DNA of 19,876 nt from Promethearchaeota archaeon (GCA_030615145.1 JAUWZT010000028.1:1-19876), one strand, 5' to 3'. Positions 6,899 through 14,272 are shown, numbered from the stretch's first letter. The notes: a model not told the origin generated them from the letters alone. Numbers and translations are program-made.

Positions 6899-9193
6899 TT
6901 ATTCCTTATGAGCTTTCATCTTTACTGTAAGATCTCGAGCCCGTTTGGAATACCAGATTAAAAGCTCTCCAGCATCTTCAGGCTTGAAATATTCGCCTCC
7001 ACATAAAGCTGCTGCTCGTATCATCATTTCGTCGTCTGGGTTTCCAAGACCGACTATGTATATCACTACATTTGGATTTTCTGCGAATACTTTGATTGAT
7101 TTTAGGAAGGCATCGCCATCAGTTGGAATCCCATCGGTTAAGAGGAGGATCATAGTGGGCTGTGGAGATCCAATACTCATTTTATCGAATTCGGTTAAAA
7201 CTTCGTGGGCTTTTACCATTGCTTGGCCCATATTAGTACTTTGGCCGTAGCTATTACCTATTCTGTCTACAATCATTCGCGCCGCGTCTTCCAACACTCC
7301 CTTCTTCCCACTCGCCGAGTCCATATAGAAACTATTACCGAAGGGGAGCAATTGAGCCTCATCGGCAAATCGTATGATAGAAACTTTTTCGCCGAATCCT
7401 CGCCCAACCTTTTCGCTTAAGAAAAGTACCGCGGCAAAAGTTGCCGAGATTCTTCTAGGGATGTAAACGCCTTCTTTGAAATGCTTTAAAAATTCTTGAA
7501 TCTCTCGCGATTCCATTGCTGCTTTAATCCCCTCAATTGCGGGAGCAATATTAGTTACTAGAATGTCTCTGGCCATCATCGAACGGCTAATATCAATGAT
7601 CAATATGGCATTGAATGGGACTAAGCCCGTAGGAGTCAAATTTATTGCGGTATTTTCATTAACTTGCGCTAATATGTCGCCTGTTAAATCTGGAGTAGTT
7701 GTAAGAATTGAGCAAGCTATATTTACAGCGTTCCATCTTAATTTTATTCCTTTAAAGATTATGTAATTAGCTAACCAACCTTTTAGTGAGTCAACATTCT
7801 CCCGGGCGGTGCTAATAATCTCCCACACGTTTTCGCCCGAGATTGGCGAAATTCCAAGTGAGATGTTTTGTAATGGTATTATTGGTCGAACATTTTTGGA
7901 CACTTTAACTTCAAAACTTCCTATTCCAGAAGCTTCCAGAATTTCACTATCGATAATGATGGTGTTATCTGGCACAGATTCTAGTATTTCTACTTTCCCA
8001 GCTCCAATTGCCCCTGTAAGCTCGTCCTCAAAGGCAAGAACGTTATCTTGTACAAGTGAAAGCGTGTGCTGCGTTCTAGGGTTTACAAGCGCGTATCCCA
8101 TTAAGTTCGGTTGTGATTGTACTTCTAACATAATTTGAGACACTTTTTGAACGGGTGGTTCGGTCGAATACACTACAATCTGTTGGGATTGAATATCTGT
8201 GTCTTCTTTAGTATCTCTACTCATTCTAATTTCTGTAGAACCGATCATTGCCTGATCAATCCTGGCAGAACCCATAACGCGTGTAAATGGATCTTCCCAT
8301 GCTATTAGCATACTTTGCCCAAGACCTAACTGTTGGATAACTGTACTACTAAGCTGAACTCTCCCACCTTCAATAGAATTATCTACAGTTGGAGTTAATA
8401 CAACACCATTTTTTTGGCTTCTTAGTATATTAACATCAATTCTATTAGAGTAAGGTTCAACAGGAGCGTCAGTTACATCAAATTCTTGTCCGGGAGTTGG
8501 GAGTGGGGCTTGACTTGGGATAGGCTGAGGTATCTGAGGTAGCGGAACTTGTGGTACGGGTGTCGGTGACGGGGGGGTTGGCGTCGGGGTTAATTGGGGT
8601 GATGGTGCAAAAGTTGGTTGAGGTGATGGTTTAGGAGCTGGTTGTTGAGCTGGAATTGGTATGTGACCGGCAACAGGTTGAGGCGGTGGTGTAGGAGTTG
8701 GTTGTTGAGCTGGAAATGGTATGTGACCGGGAACAGGCTGAGGTTCTGAAGGTGGTGGAGTTTGAGGGATTGGCGCAGTAGTCGGTTGAGGCGTAGGTCT
8801 AGAAGGCGGTAATTGAGGAGGTCTCGTTGGTAATGGCGTTAATCCGGGTTTAGAGGTTGGAGGAGGAAGTGTTACTGGTTTTAGAACTGGAACCTTCGGA
8901 ATTTGTAATTTAGGAACAATTAAACCCATACTACTCGTTGGTCGGATAATTAGCTCAACTCCAGTAAACTCGAGGGCATCTAAAATGTTTTTTGAAACTT
9001 GACCCGCAAAATCTAGTACCATATTTGAAATTTCGATAACCGCTGGTGTCTTTTTGCTATTATCTGGATTTTCAATTTCAACTGAAGCTCCATTTTTAAT
9101 TCCTAATTTATTAGCATTTTCTTGACAAATCACCACTTTACCGGTGGTACTTTCGCTAATATCAACAAAAATCTTAATTTCAGACATGACCAT
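6899..9193 (-). CDS. von Willebrand factor A protein with barrel-like domains and a Pro-rich linker
   Basis: The protein has 764 residues. Residues 4-87 resemble the double-psi barrel seen in the Cdc48/p97 N-domain (a KLGIKNGASVEIE turn). Residues 98-235 are a Pro-rich disordered linker containing a 20-residue repeat. Residues 252-435 hold two further barrel-like stretches (QLGLGQSMLIAWEDPF; then a unit ending GAIGAGKVEI). Residues 527-745 are a vWA domain with a complete MIDAS metal site: DISRS (Asp534, Ser536, Ser538), Thr653 in STNMG, and Asp687 in LLTDG. No signal peptide is visible, so it is probably cytosolic and binds protein partners through Mg. The next genes upstream encode Roadblock and gelsolin-like proteins, suggesting a shared process. 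ATG at 9193 or 9187 could be the start. The barrel assignment is by pattern and less certain than the vWA call. Confidence 0.82.
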   Translation of the reverse strand: MVMSEIKIFVDISESTTGKVVICQENANKLGIKNGASVEIENPDNSKKTPAVIEISNMVLDFAGQVSKNILDALEFTGVELIIRPTSSMGLIVPKLQIPKVPVLKPVTLPPPTSKPGLTPLPTRPPQLPPSRPTPQPTTAPIPQTPPPSEPQPVPGHIPFPAQQPTPTPPPQPVAGHIPIPAQQPAPKPSPQPTFAPSPQLTPTPTPPSPTPVPQVPLPQIPQPIPSQAPLPTPGQEFDVTDAPVEPYSNRIDVNILRSQKNGVVLTPTVDNSIEGGRVQLSSTVIQQLGLGQSMLIAWEDPFTRVMGSARIDQAMIGSTEIRMSRDTKEDTDIQSQQIVVYSTEPPVQKVSQIMLEVQSQPNLMGYALVNPRTQHTLSLVQDNVLAFEDELTGAIGAGKVEILESVPDNTIIIDSEILEASGIGSFEVKVSKNVRPIIPLQNISLGISPISGENVWEIISTARENVDSLKGWLANYIIFKGIKLRWNAVNIACSILTTTPDLTGDILAQVNENTAINLTPTGLVPFNAILIIDISRSMMARDILVTNIAPAIEGIKAAMESREIQEFLKHFKEGVYIPRRISATFAAVLFLSEKVGRGFGEKVSIIRFADEAQLLPFGNSFYMDSASGKKGVLEDAARMIVDRIGNSYGQSTNMGQAMVKAHEVLTEFDKMSIGSPQPTMILLLTDGIPTDGDAFLKSIKVFAENPNVVIYIVGLGNPDDEMMIRAAALCGGEYFKPEDAGELLIWYSKRARDLTVKMKAHKE
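8629..8748 (-). repeat. Two tandem 60-bp units in the Pro-rich linker
   Basis: The sequence around 8641-8688 is repeated almost exactly 60 bases later (8701-8748); both contain the core TTGAGCTGGAA and GGTATGTGACCGG. It encodes two copies of a 20-residue unit with PQPVxGHIPxPAQQP. This is a recent in-frame duplication that lengthens the disordered linker. Confidence 0.8.
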
Positions 9194-9210
9194 AAACTAT
9201 TTTTTTTTTA

Positions 9211-9226
9211 AATTATATAAATATAT
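9211..9226 (-). promoter_or_regulatory. Putative TATA region of the vWA gene
   Basis: The minus strand carries ATATATTTATATAATT some 20-35 bases before the ATG at 9193. This suggests a very short leader. The surroundings are all AT-rich, so the exact box is uncertain. Confidence 0.35.
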
Positions 9227-9306
9227 GTCAGAGTTTATCTATTAAAAAATTCGCATAATATCTTCTTATTACTTATAACAAATTTTTTAAAAATAAAATG
9301 ATATGT

Positions 9307-9690
9307 TTAAGGATATCTTTTTGAAATTTCTCCCGCGTAGTAGCGGAATACAGTTACAATCTTCCCCAAATCTTCAATTTTTCTGCTTCCTCCCATGAGG
9401 AAAAACCTACCTGCTCCACTTAAAATTATAAACGACTTATCTCCTCTTAAAACCACTTCTAACAAATTATTATACCCTAATGATTGTATTGCATCATAAC
9501 CACTCTGCATTACTACAGCACTTAAACTCGAAAATAAATCGGGGTCCACTTCGTAATCCGGGATGCAAGAAAAAGCAAGGCGTAAACCATCACGGGTTAC
9601 TAAGGCAAGGGCTTCTAATTCAGTGTGCTCGGTAATATTACCAAGAAATTTCGATAAGCTATGTGCTTGATCTTGGGTTAAATCGCTCAT
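9307..9690 (-). CDS. Roadblock/LC7 domain protein
   Basis: This single-domain protein of 127 residues has the Roadblock/LC7 order: an N-terminal helix, the strand LEALALVTRDGLRLA, a helix (PDLFSSLSAVVMQSGYDAI), then strands LLEVVLRGDKSFIILSGAG and FFLMGGS, and a final helix. In eukaryotes such proteins form dimers in dynein and Ragulator complexes. In bacteria (MglB) and Asgard archaea they are linked to small Ras-like GTPases, as activators or platforms. No GTPase is encoded in this window, so its partner must lie elsewhere. It sits between the gelsolin-like and vWA genes, all on the minus strand with 110-170 base gaps, so they are neighbours with separate promoters rather than a tight operon. 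Confidence 0.88.
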   Translation of the reverse strand: MSDLTQDQAHSLSKFLGNITEHTELEALALVTRDGLRLAFSCIPDYEVDPDLFSSLSAVVMQSGYDAIQSLGYNNLLEVVLRGDKSFIILSGAGRFFLMGGSRKIEDLGKIVTVFRYYAGEISKRYP

Positions 9691-9737
9691 TTGAATAATC
9701 TCTGGTTTTTAATTGATCTTTTTATTATTCTTTATTT

Positions 9738-9759
9738 AATATAAAATAAAAGTTTCGAA
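9738..9759 (-). promoter_or_regulatory. BRE/TATA promoter of the Roadblock gene
   Basis: Read on the minus strand, TTCGAAACT is followed by TTTATTTTATATT. This fits an archaeal BRE followed by a TATA box. Transcription would begin near 9714, giving a leader of about 25 bases. Confidence 0.45.
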
Positions 9760-9859
9760 CTTAAAAATTTATATTATTCAATTAATAGGTTAAATTGTTT
9801 TAAAGTTTAATTAAAACTCATTAAAAAATTAAATAAAAGAATATGGTTAAAGAAAAGTT

Positions 9860-10708
9860 CTATTTGCCTTCGAGTTGAGTTTTTATCTGGTTTTTTAAAA
9901 TTTCTTTCTTAGATTTATACTCTACTTTAACGTCCATAGGTCCACTTGTGCGTTTAAGAAATTCTATTGCTAATATCTTTCCATTCTCTGATAAAATTCT
10001 TGGAGAATAATCCTCGGCAAAAAATACGCCTTCTGGAATGGCTCCAACCTTTGAAATCTCTTTTGATACTTGTTTTTTGCCCAAAAACGTTTGAACTCTT
10101 TCGACTACTGAGTATGCGTGATTCCCGATAATTATTAATTCTCTTTCAAATCCATCAGGTATTTTGATGGCTTCTAATTTTTGCATAATTTCGTTAAAAT
10201 CCACGTGTGTTTCATCTTGCATAAGCGTAGAAAACGACTCCTGACCAGTATACAAAGGTCCTGTGTTTTGAGTTGCTCTATCTCTGGACCCGGCTATATT
10301 CATTCCCGCTGCAGGTTTAGGGGTACCAAATACATTTTTCTCTCTTAAGGGATGCCCTGCTGGAGCGGCTTTAGCTGCTGGTTTTTCTTCTGCTTTAATC
10401 TCCTTTGCAATCCCTCCTTCGGTCTTCCCCCCAATTAACTTTATAAAATCTGGGTCTTCTTCTCCCTCGTCGAGAGGAACAACCCCAAAATGCATGCCTA
10501 CCTGACCGCGTATATCTTGGCTACGTTTTGCACCTATAAATTTCGATCTAACATTACTCTCAATGCCTTTCCATAAATAAACTTTACGGTATTCGTCAGA
10601 AACTATTACGTAACACTCAGCCGTCTTTAGAATATCTTTTATAGGGCCTTCTGTTTTGTTTTCTTCTGTATTACCATCTGGTTTTATCTTGAAAACTTGT
10701 GTTCCCAT
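9860..10708 (-). CDS. Gelsolin-like domain protein with a second, unrecognised domain
   Basis: The ORF opens with a TTG at 10720, but ATG at 10708 is the better start, giving 282 residues. The first domain (about residues 20-95) matches the gelsolin/villin fold. AECYVIVSDEYRKVYLWKG corresponds to the gelsolin strand pattern cfxLDxxxxxxyxWxG, followed by a helix (KFIGAKRSQDI) and the FGVVPLDEGEEDPDFIKL edge that matches the vxeGxEpxxF motif. Gelsolin domains bind actin and calcium, and Asgard gelsolins are known to act on actin filaments. A low-complexity Ala/Pro/Lys linker follows. The C-terminal domain (about 160-282), with strands around RELIIIGNHAYSVVE and GKILAIEFLKR, is not one I recognise. 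Only one gelsolin repeat is visible, so it may cap or sequester rather than sever. The actin-like genes about 4-7 kb away are plausible partners. Confidence 0.78.
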   Translation of the reverse strand: MGTQVFKIKPDGNTEENKTEGPIKDILKTAECYVIVSDEYRKVYLWKGIESNVRSKFIGAKRSQDIRGQVGMHFGVVPLDEGEEDPDFIKLIGGKTEGGIAKEIKAEEKPAAKAAPAGHPLREKNVFGTPKPAAGMNIAGSRDRATQNTGPLYTGQESFSTLMQDETHVDFNEIMQKLEAIKIPDGFERELIIIGNHAYSVVERVQTFLGKKQVSKEISKVGAIPEGVFFAEDYSPRILSENGKILAIEFLKRTSGPMDVKVEYKSKKEILKNQIKTQLEGK

Positions 10709-10875
10709 ACTCTCAACCAACTAATTTTCTGTGTTGTAATAAGGAAAATAATTTTTACTATAATAATAAATTAGGTGTTAATAAACTTTTATTAAAAAAT
10801 AATTTGCACAAAACAAGCTATATAACCTTGTATAGTTGTTATCTGACATTAAAATTTTTATTAAAATTAATAATT

Positions 10876-12429
10876 TTATAAACTCAAAATTCCGTTATTA
10901 ATGTTATTTATCATATCCATTGCCGTAAATCGAGGTCCTATCGTTTTTTTACAAAATTCTCCTATATAACCATTCAAAAAAGCGGCAGAGCATGCAGATT
11001 GGAACGGACTATTTCCTATAGTTAAAAAACTAGCGCACAATCCCGCTAACACGTCGCCAGTTCCGCCAATGGACATTTCTGGGCAGCCAGTTCTATTTAT
11101 TTTTAGTTTTTTACCGTTGCTAATGTAATCATATGGTCCTTTTACCAATAACGTAACGCCAAGTTTTTTAGATAAGTTAAATATCTCGGTTCCCCTCCGT
11201 TCTATTTCGTCATAGGGCGGTAATTCAATACCCGCCATAATTTTCAATTCTCCTTCGTGAGGAGTTAAAATCACATTTTTTCCCTTTATTAAATCGAGAT
11301 GGTTTTTGATTAATTTTAAAGCATCTGCGTCTATAACAATTGATTTATCCTTATTTTTAATTGGTTCTAATAATTTAATTAAGAGTTCCTCGCTTGCGTT
11401 TTCAGTTCCTAATCCTGGGCCAATAATAATTGTGTTTGCCCAATCAACTAACAATAAAATTTCGTCTAAAGCTTTTGTAGTTAACCAATCTCCTGGACTT
11501 GTCCTTACTATCATGTTTGGAGAATAACTTCTTACTACATTTCCAACGACTTCCGGAACGTAAGTTATAACCAAATCGCACCCAAAACGAATGCTTGATA
11601 ACGAGGTGTAAGCAGGCGCTCCAGAATAATTCTTTGAGCCACCAATAACCAAAACTCTTCCGAATTCTCCCTTGTGGTTATCGACTTTTCTAGATTTCAA
11701 AGTTGGGATTAAATCACCTTTTCCAACAAAGATACTTGCTTCTTGTGGTATTCCAATAGGTTTTACTACTATTTGATATTTTCCAGTTTTCAAGCCTTTT
11801 TTAATTCTATGAAAGGTTATTACTAAATCCGTATTAACAGCTTTATCCGGAACTTTTCCCGTATCGGGATTCATTCCGGAAGGTACGTCAATAGAAGCAA
11901 CTTTAATACGCTCTCTTTCTTTTTCCCGTATATTATTTATGAGGTCAACTGTTGATGAAATTGGTTCTCTAATGTCTCCTTTTATTCCCGTACCGAGTAA
12001 TCCATCTATAATTAACTTATAACTTTGATCTTTTTCAATAATAGATTCAATCTTTTTTACATCCGTAGAATCTTTAATAAATTCTATTTTAATCGAGTAA
12101 GTTAGATTCTTATGTATTATATTCCAATTGAGTTGAGCTTCTTTCGTTCTTATTTTATCGGGGCTTCCGACGAGGACTACCAATACTTTAGCTCCGAAAG
12201 AAGACAAATGACGCGCGATAACAAATCCATCTCCACCATTATTTCCCGTTCCACAAAAAATAACAACCTTTGAGTTTTCCTTTAAATAACCTTGGGATAT
12301 TATTTCTGTTGCGAAAGAATACCCTGCGCATTCCATTAAATGGCTCTTTGGAATTCCTAACCATTCAGAATTATTGTCTAATATTGCCAATTCTTCAGAA
12401 GAAATTTTTTTTGAAATAAATCTTTCCAT
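10876..12429 (-). CDS. nnr: Bifunctional NAD(P)HX epimerase / ADP-dependent NAD(P)HX dehydratase
   Basis: This 517-residue protein is a full-length fusion of two repair enzymes. The N-terminal YjeF_N half (about 1-220) interconverts R- and S-NAD(P)HX and carries the signature FCGTGNNGGDGFVIARHL (58-75), followed by a DGLLGTG loop and DVPSGMNPDTG. The C-terminal ribokinase-like half (about 235-517) dehydrates S-NAD(P)HX using ADP in archaea and bacteria. It shows VIGGSKNYSGAPA, GPGLGT, VIDADAL, LTPHEGEL and GGTGDVLAG (455-463, catalytic Asp459). All key motifs are present, so the enzyme should be active. It repairs hydrated, damaged NADH and NADPH in the cytosol. It is flanked by unrelated genes and seems monocistronic. 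Confidence 0.95.
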   Translation of the reverse strand: MERFISKKISSEELAILDNNSEWLGIPKSHLMECAGYSFATEIISQGYLKENSKVVIFCGTGNNGGDGFVIARHLSSFGAKVLVVLVGSPDKIRTKEAQLNWNIIHKNLTYSIKIEFIKDSTDVKKIESIIEKDQSYKLIIDGLLGTGIKGDIREPISSTVDLINNIREKERERIKVASIDVPSGMNPDTGKVPDKAVNTDLVITFHRIKKGLKTGKYQIVVKPIGIPQEASIFVGKGDLIPTLKSRKVDNHKGEFGRVLVIGGSKNYSGAPAYTSLSSIRFGCDLVITYVPEVVGNVVRSYSPNMIVRTSPGDWLTTKALDEILLLVDWANTIIIGPGLGTENASEELLIKLLEPIKNKDKSIVIDADALKLIKNHLDLIKGKNVILTPHEGELKIMAGIELPPYDEIERRGTEIFNLSKKLGVTLLVKGPYDYISNGKKLKINRTGCPEMSIGGTGDVLAGLCASFLTIGNSPFQSACSAAFLNGYIGEFCKKTIGPRFTAMDMINNINNGILSL

Positions 12430-12484
12430 AACAATTAATTTTAAGATAATGAGATAAAAAACATTTTAGGTTTTGTTTTAAATA

Positions 12485-12495
12485 AAAAAAAAAAG
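12485..12495 (-). terminator. Oligo-T terminator between the 107-residue gene and nnr
   Basis: The minus strand has a run of eleven Ts about 40 bases after the stop codon of the upstream small gene. This is a typical archaeal T-tract terminator. Confidence 0.45.
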
Positions 12496-12535
12496 TAGTT
12501 TATAATTATTTCTACACTAACTGAATAAAATTAGG

Positions 12536-12859
12536 TTATTCTGGCATCTCAAGACCTACCATTGGAAATGCTGCTACCCCTGATAGGAAGATTTCGTTTT
12601 TAAAGGTAATTCCTTCGATATCAGCAAACCTTAATTGAAGCTTCATCGACCGTTTTAAAACTTCTTCATACTTGCCTTCTTTAACTTCTGATAATCCTAT
12701 AGATTCTATTTCATTTCCTGTTACTCGAGCTGCTAATCGTAAAATTACTTTTTCTAAAGTTTTATCAGGAGGAAATTCTTTCGTTACTTCAATATATCTT
12801 AGGCTAACTTCCTTTGCCTTACTGATGGGAAACCTTGTGGTTGACAAAATTAATACCAT
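12536..12859 (-). CDS. Small conserved-looking protein of unknown function
   Basis: This protein has 107 residues if translation starts at the ATG at 12859. The open frame also has a GTG at 12868, but that GTG is part of a strong ribosome site (GAGGTG, 12866-12871) lying about 5 bases before the ATG, which decides the start. The protein has alternating beta and alpha segments: a strand LILSTTRFPI, a helix around KAKEVSLRYIEVT, a helix KTLEKVILRLAARV, an acidic loop, a helix EEVLKRSMKLQLRF and a last strand. The length and pattern would suit a small ferredoxin-like or dimeric alpha-beta barrel fold, but I recognise no motif. It lies between nnr and the vapBC pair, with its own ribosome site and terminator. 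Confidence 0.65.
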   Translation of the reverse strand: MVLILSTTRFPISKAKEVSLRYIEVTKEFPPDKTLEKVILRLAARVTGNEIESIGLSEVKEGKYEEVLKRSMKLQLRFADIEGITFKNEIFLSGVAAFPMVGLEMPE

Positions 12860-12865
12860 AACATT

Positions 12866-12871
12866 CACCTC
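12866..12871 (-). promoter_or_regulatory. Ribosome binding site that fixes the start of the 107-residue gene
   Basis: GAGGTG on the minus strand, followed by AATGTT and then ATG. It matches the archaeal anti-Shine-Dalgarno sequence and shows that the in-frame GTG is not the start codon. Confidence 0.6.
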
Positions 12872-13009
12872 TATTAAAATTTTATATATTGGATTTAGAT
12901 GTGAGATTTAGTAGGATAAGTTTGTTTAAATATTTATCCTATTTTGTCAAAAAATAAAAGATAAAAAATCTTTAAGTTTAATTTCTTTATTCGAAAAATT
13001 TAATACAAT

Positions 13010-13456
13010 TTATTTGAATTTTTTAGGAAATTGTGGCAAACATTTAATATCTTTTAGTTTCTGAAAATGTTTATCGAAAGTGAAAATTTGATTAACACCT
13101 TTTTCTTTCATAATTAAGTAAGCAGAAATGTCATTTGAATCCATATTGTATTTCGTAATTTTATCTATTGAGTTAATATACATTAAATTTGAGACTTCGA
13201 TTATCTCAATAGAATTATTTGATATTATTCCTAATAAAAATCGCCGTAAAGCTTCCCATGACATAGCATACTTAAGAAGGTTTACAGTCTCGGCTAATTG
13301 AATTATAGAGATACAGAACTCTCCATCTTGTTTGTCAATTTTTAATATAATTTTTTTAGCTTCTTCTTTCATCCATCGGATCTTTGGAGGTAAATTTTTT
13401 CCTTTTTTTGATTTATAATAAGCATAAATAAAAAGATTTGCATCTAAATAAATCAT
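13010..13456 (-). CDS. vapC: VapC-like PIN-domain toxin RNase
   Basis: This 148-residue protein has the PIN-domain layout: first acidic residue Asp5 in IYLDANLFIY, second Glu56 in QLAETVNLL, third Asp109 in MDSNDISAYLIM, and fourth Asp128 in IFTFDKHF. These residues coordinate Mg in VapC endoribonucleases, which typically cut tRNA or rRNA. All four are present, so it is probably active. Its ATG overlaps the stop of the upstream AbrB-type antitoxin gene by four bases, the classic coupled toxin-antitoxin arrangement. Just beyond the antitoxin gene lie two tRNA genes, a common neighbourhood for integrated accessory modules, although no attachment repeats were seen. Confidence 0.85.
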   Translation of the reverse strand: MIYLDANLFIYAYYKSKKGKNLPPKIRWMKEEAKKIILKIDKQDGEFCISIIQLAETVNLLKYAMSWEALRRFLLGIISNNSIEIIEVSNLMYINSIDKITKYNMDSNDISAYLIMKEKGVNQIFTFDKHFQKLKDIKCLPQFPKKFK

Positions 13457-13722
13457 AGAGCATTCTCCATATGCTTTTTCTTTAAAAGATTCTTTTCAAA
13501 TTCTGTCCAATCTTCCAATTTTTCAAGGATTTCTTCTCCAAAATCTAAAGTATCAAAGAATTGGGCTAATTCGATTTTCTTTTTTGGAATTATTTTCAAA
13601 ATACCTTTTTCCTCAATAATTATAACTTCATTTCCATCCTTAAGCTCTTCTTCCCTCCATCTACGAGGTAAAACGATTCTACCTTGAGAATCAACTTTCT
13701 TTATTTCAGCATTTATTTTCAT
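13453..13722 (-). CDS. vapB: AbrB-type antitoxin (VapB-like)
   Basis: This 89-residue protein has an AbrB/MazE-type swapped-hairpin domain at residues 3-48 (IKKVDSQGRIVLPRRWREEEL, then VIIIEEKGILKIIPK). A charged C-terminal helix (about 52-87) would wrap the toxin. It overlaps vapC by four bases and would both neutralise the toxin and bind its own promoter. It shares the DNA-binding fold with the AbrB-ACT protein at 6281-6685 but lacks the ACT domain. Confidence 0.85.
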   Translation of the reverse strand: MKINAEIKKVDSQGRIVLPRRWREEELKDGNEVIIIEEKGILKIIPKKKIELAQFFDTLDFGEEILEKLEDWTEFEKNLLKKKHMENAL

Positions 13723-13782
13723 TTTAATTCAAAACTATACTTTTTTAGACTATCTAATCCCATATTTACTAATTCATTCCTA

Positions 13783-13797
13783 TTTTATAAGTTTTTG
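13783..13797 (-). promoter_or_regulatory. BRE/TATA promoter of vapBC
   Basis: The minus strand reads CCAAAAAC followed directly by TTATAAAA, a strong archaeal BRE-TATA pair. Transcription would start near 13761, leaving a leader of about 40 bases where the antitoxin could bind. Confidence 0.5.
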
Positions 13798-13887
13798 GCA
13801 TATTAAATTTTTTTCCCAGATAATAATCTTAAAATATTTGAAATTTTGATTTCAAAATAGAAAAAGTGCCGCATCTTGTTCTAAAAA

Positions 13888-13894
13888 TTTAAAT
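13888..13894 (+). promoter_or_regulatory. Possible TATA box of the Met tRNA gene
   Basis: TTTAAAT lies about 35-40 bases before the tRNA 5' end, within the usual archaeal spacing. The region is very AT-rich, so this is tentative. Confidence 0.3.
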
Positions 13895-13956
13895 CTAAAA
13901 AATTATTATTCTTAATATATTTAATTTGCCGGTGTGGCTTAGCTTGGTTATAAAGC

Positions 13957-13983
13957 ATTTGAATATTCGAATGTTTAATAAGC
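13957..13983 (+). other. tRNA-Met intron 1 (non-canonical position, D arm/position 26)
   Basis: This 27-base insert is flanked by the repeat AAGC (13953-13956 and 13980-13983), so its exact edges can slide by up to 4 bases. It contains an inverted repeat, CATTTGAA and TTCGAATG, that would form the central helix of a bulge-helix-bulge splice motif. Introns outside the anticodon loop are a noted feature of some archaeal tRNAs. Confidence 0.7.
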
Positions 13984-13995
13984 GCCAGACTCATA

Positions 13996-14028
13996 ATCCT
14001 ACTGAAAAAATGGGTCAGACTGGATGTA
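13996..14028 (+). other. tRNA-Met intron 2 (canonical 37/38)
   Basis: This 33-base insert lies after A37 of the anticodon loop, the usual archaeal intron position. Its removal restores the loop CTCATAA and the stem CCAGA/TCTGG. The edges can shift by a base or more because ATC/AATC recurs at both ends. Confidence 0.75.
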
Positions 14029-14070
14029 ATCTGGATGTCGAGAGCTCAAATCTCTCCTCCGGCATTCTTC

Positions 14071-14232
14071 TTGATTTTGGCTTCAATATGCTCTTGTGCA
14101 ACTTGTAGCGATATGAAAAAAGACCACGTTTTTACTCCGAAAACCCGCGAGTGGTATTGCGAGAAATGCCTTGAAAGACTTGAGAAAGCAAATTACTTTC
14201 AACATTTAGATGTTATAGAGAATTTCGAATAG
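14071..14232 (+). CDS. Small zinc-finger protein between the tRNA genes
   Basis: This open frame gives about 53 residues if a TTG at 14071 (or 14077) is the start. A longer frame begins with an ATG at 14035, but that ATG lies inside the tRNA. The sequence has a CxxC knuckle (CATC) and a second one (CEKC) after FTPKTREWY, followed by an amphipathic helix. The TP..REW.C..C pattern resembles the zinc ribbon encoded at 4519-4881 (YSPGRYEW, then CVPC). Four cysteines would bind one zinc. The start lies only a few bases after the tRNA 3' end, so it is probably expressed from the same transcript, after tRNA processing, or as a leaderless message. There is no clear ribosome site. The function is unknown; RNA or protein binding is possible. 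Confidence 0.5.
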   Translation: MILASICSCATCSDMKKDHVFTPKTREWYCEKCLERLEKANYFQHLDVIENFE

Positions 14233-14272
14233 CCAAGGACATCTTTTTACATCAAGTGAAAATAAGTAAGAA

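Larger units (their letters stand above)
13928..14064 (+). tRNA. tRNA-Met(CAT), elongator type, interrupted by two introns
   Basis: Removing two inserts gives a 77-base cloverleaf. The acceptor is GCCGGTG with CTCCGGC (one T-T mismatch) and discriminator A; no CCA is encoded. The D arm is GCTT/AAGC with GGTT in the loop. The anticodon stem is CCAGA/TCTGG around CTCATAA, with CAT at 13992-13994. The variable loop is ATGTC, and the T arm is GAGAG/CTCTC with loop CTCAAAT. The GTGGCTTAGC...GGTTATA start and GCC acceptor resemble archaeal elongator Met tRNA rather than the initiator. An Ile2 tRNA, which shares the CAT anticodon, is less likely. Intron 1 (27 bases) lies between the D stem and position 26, and intron 2 (33 bases) is in the anticodon loop. 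The T loop starting with C instead of T is unusual. Confidence 0.85.

Noticed and set aside
6945..8138. Four plus-strand ORFs opposite the vWA gene
   Set aside because: They are shadows of the vWA coding frame, with unlikely amino-acid composition and no motifs.
10699..10881. Plus-strand ORF of 60 residues in the AT-rich gap before the gelsolin-like gene
   Set aside because: Its composition is Asn-, Lys- and Leu-rich from AT-rich noncoding sequence, and it has no ribosome site.
13926..14108. Plus-strand ORF of 60 residues
   Set aside because: It runs through the Met tRNA gene and ends before the zinc-finger frame; the tRNA explains the sequence.
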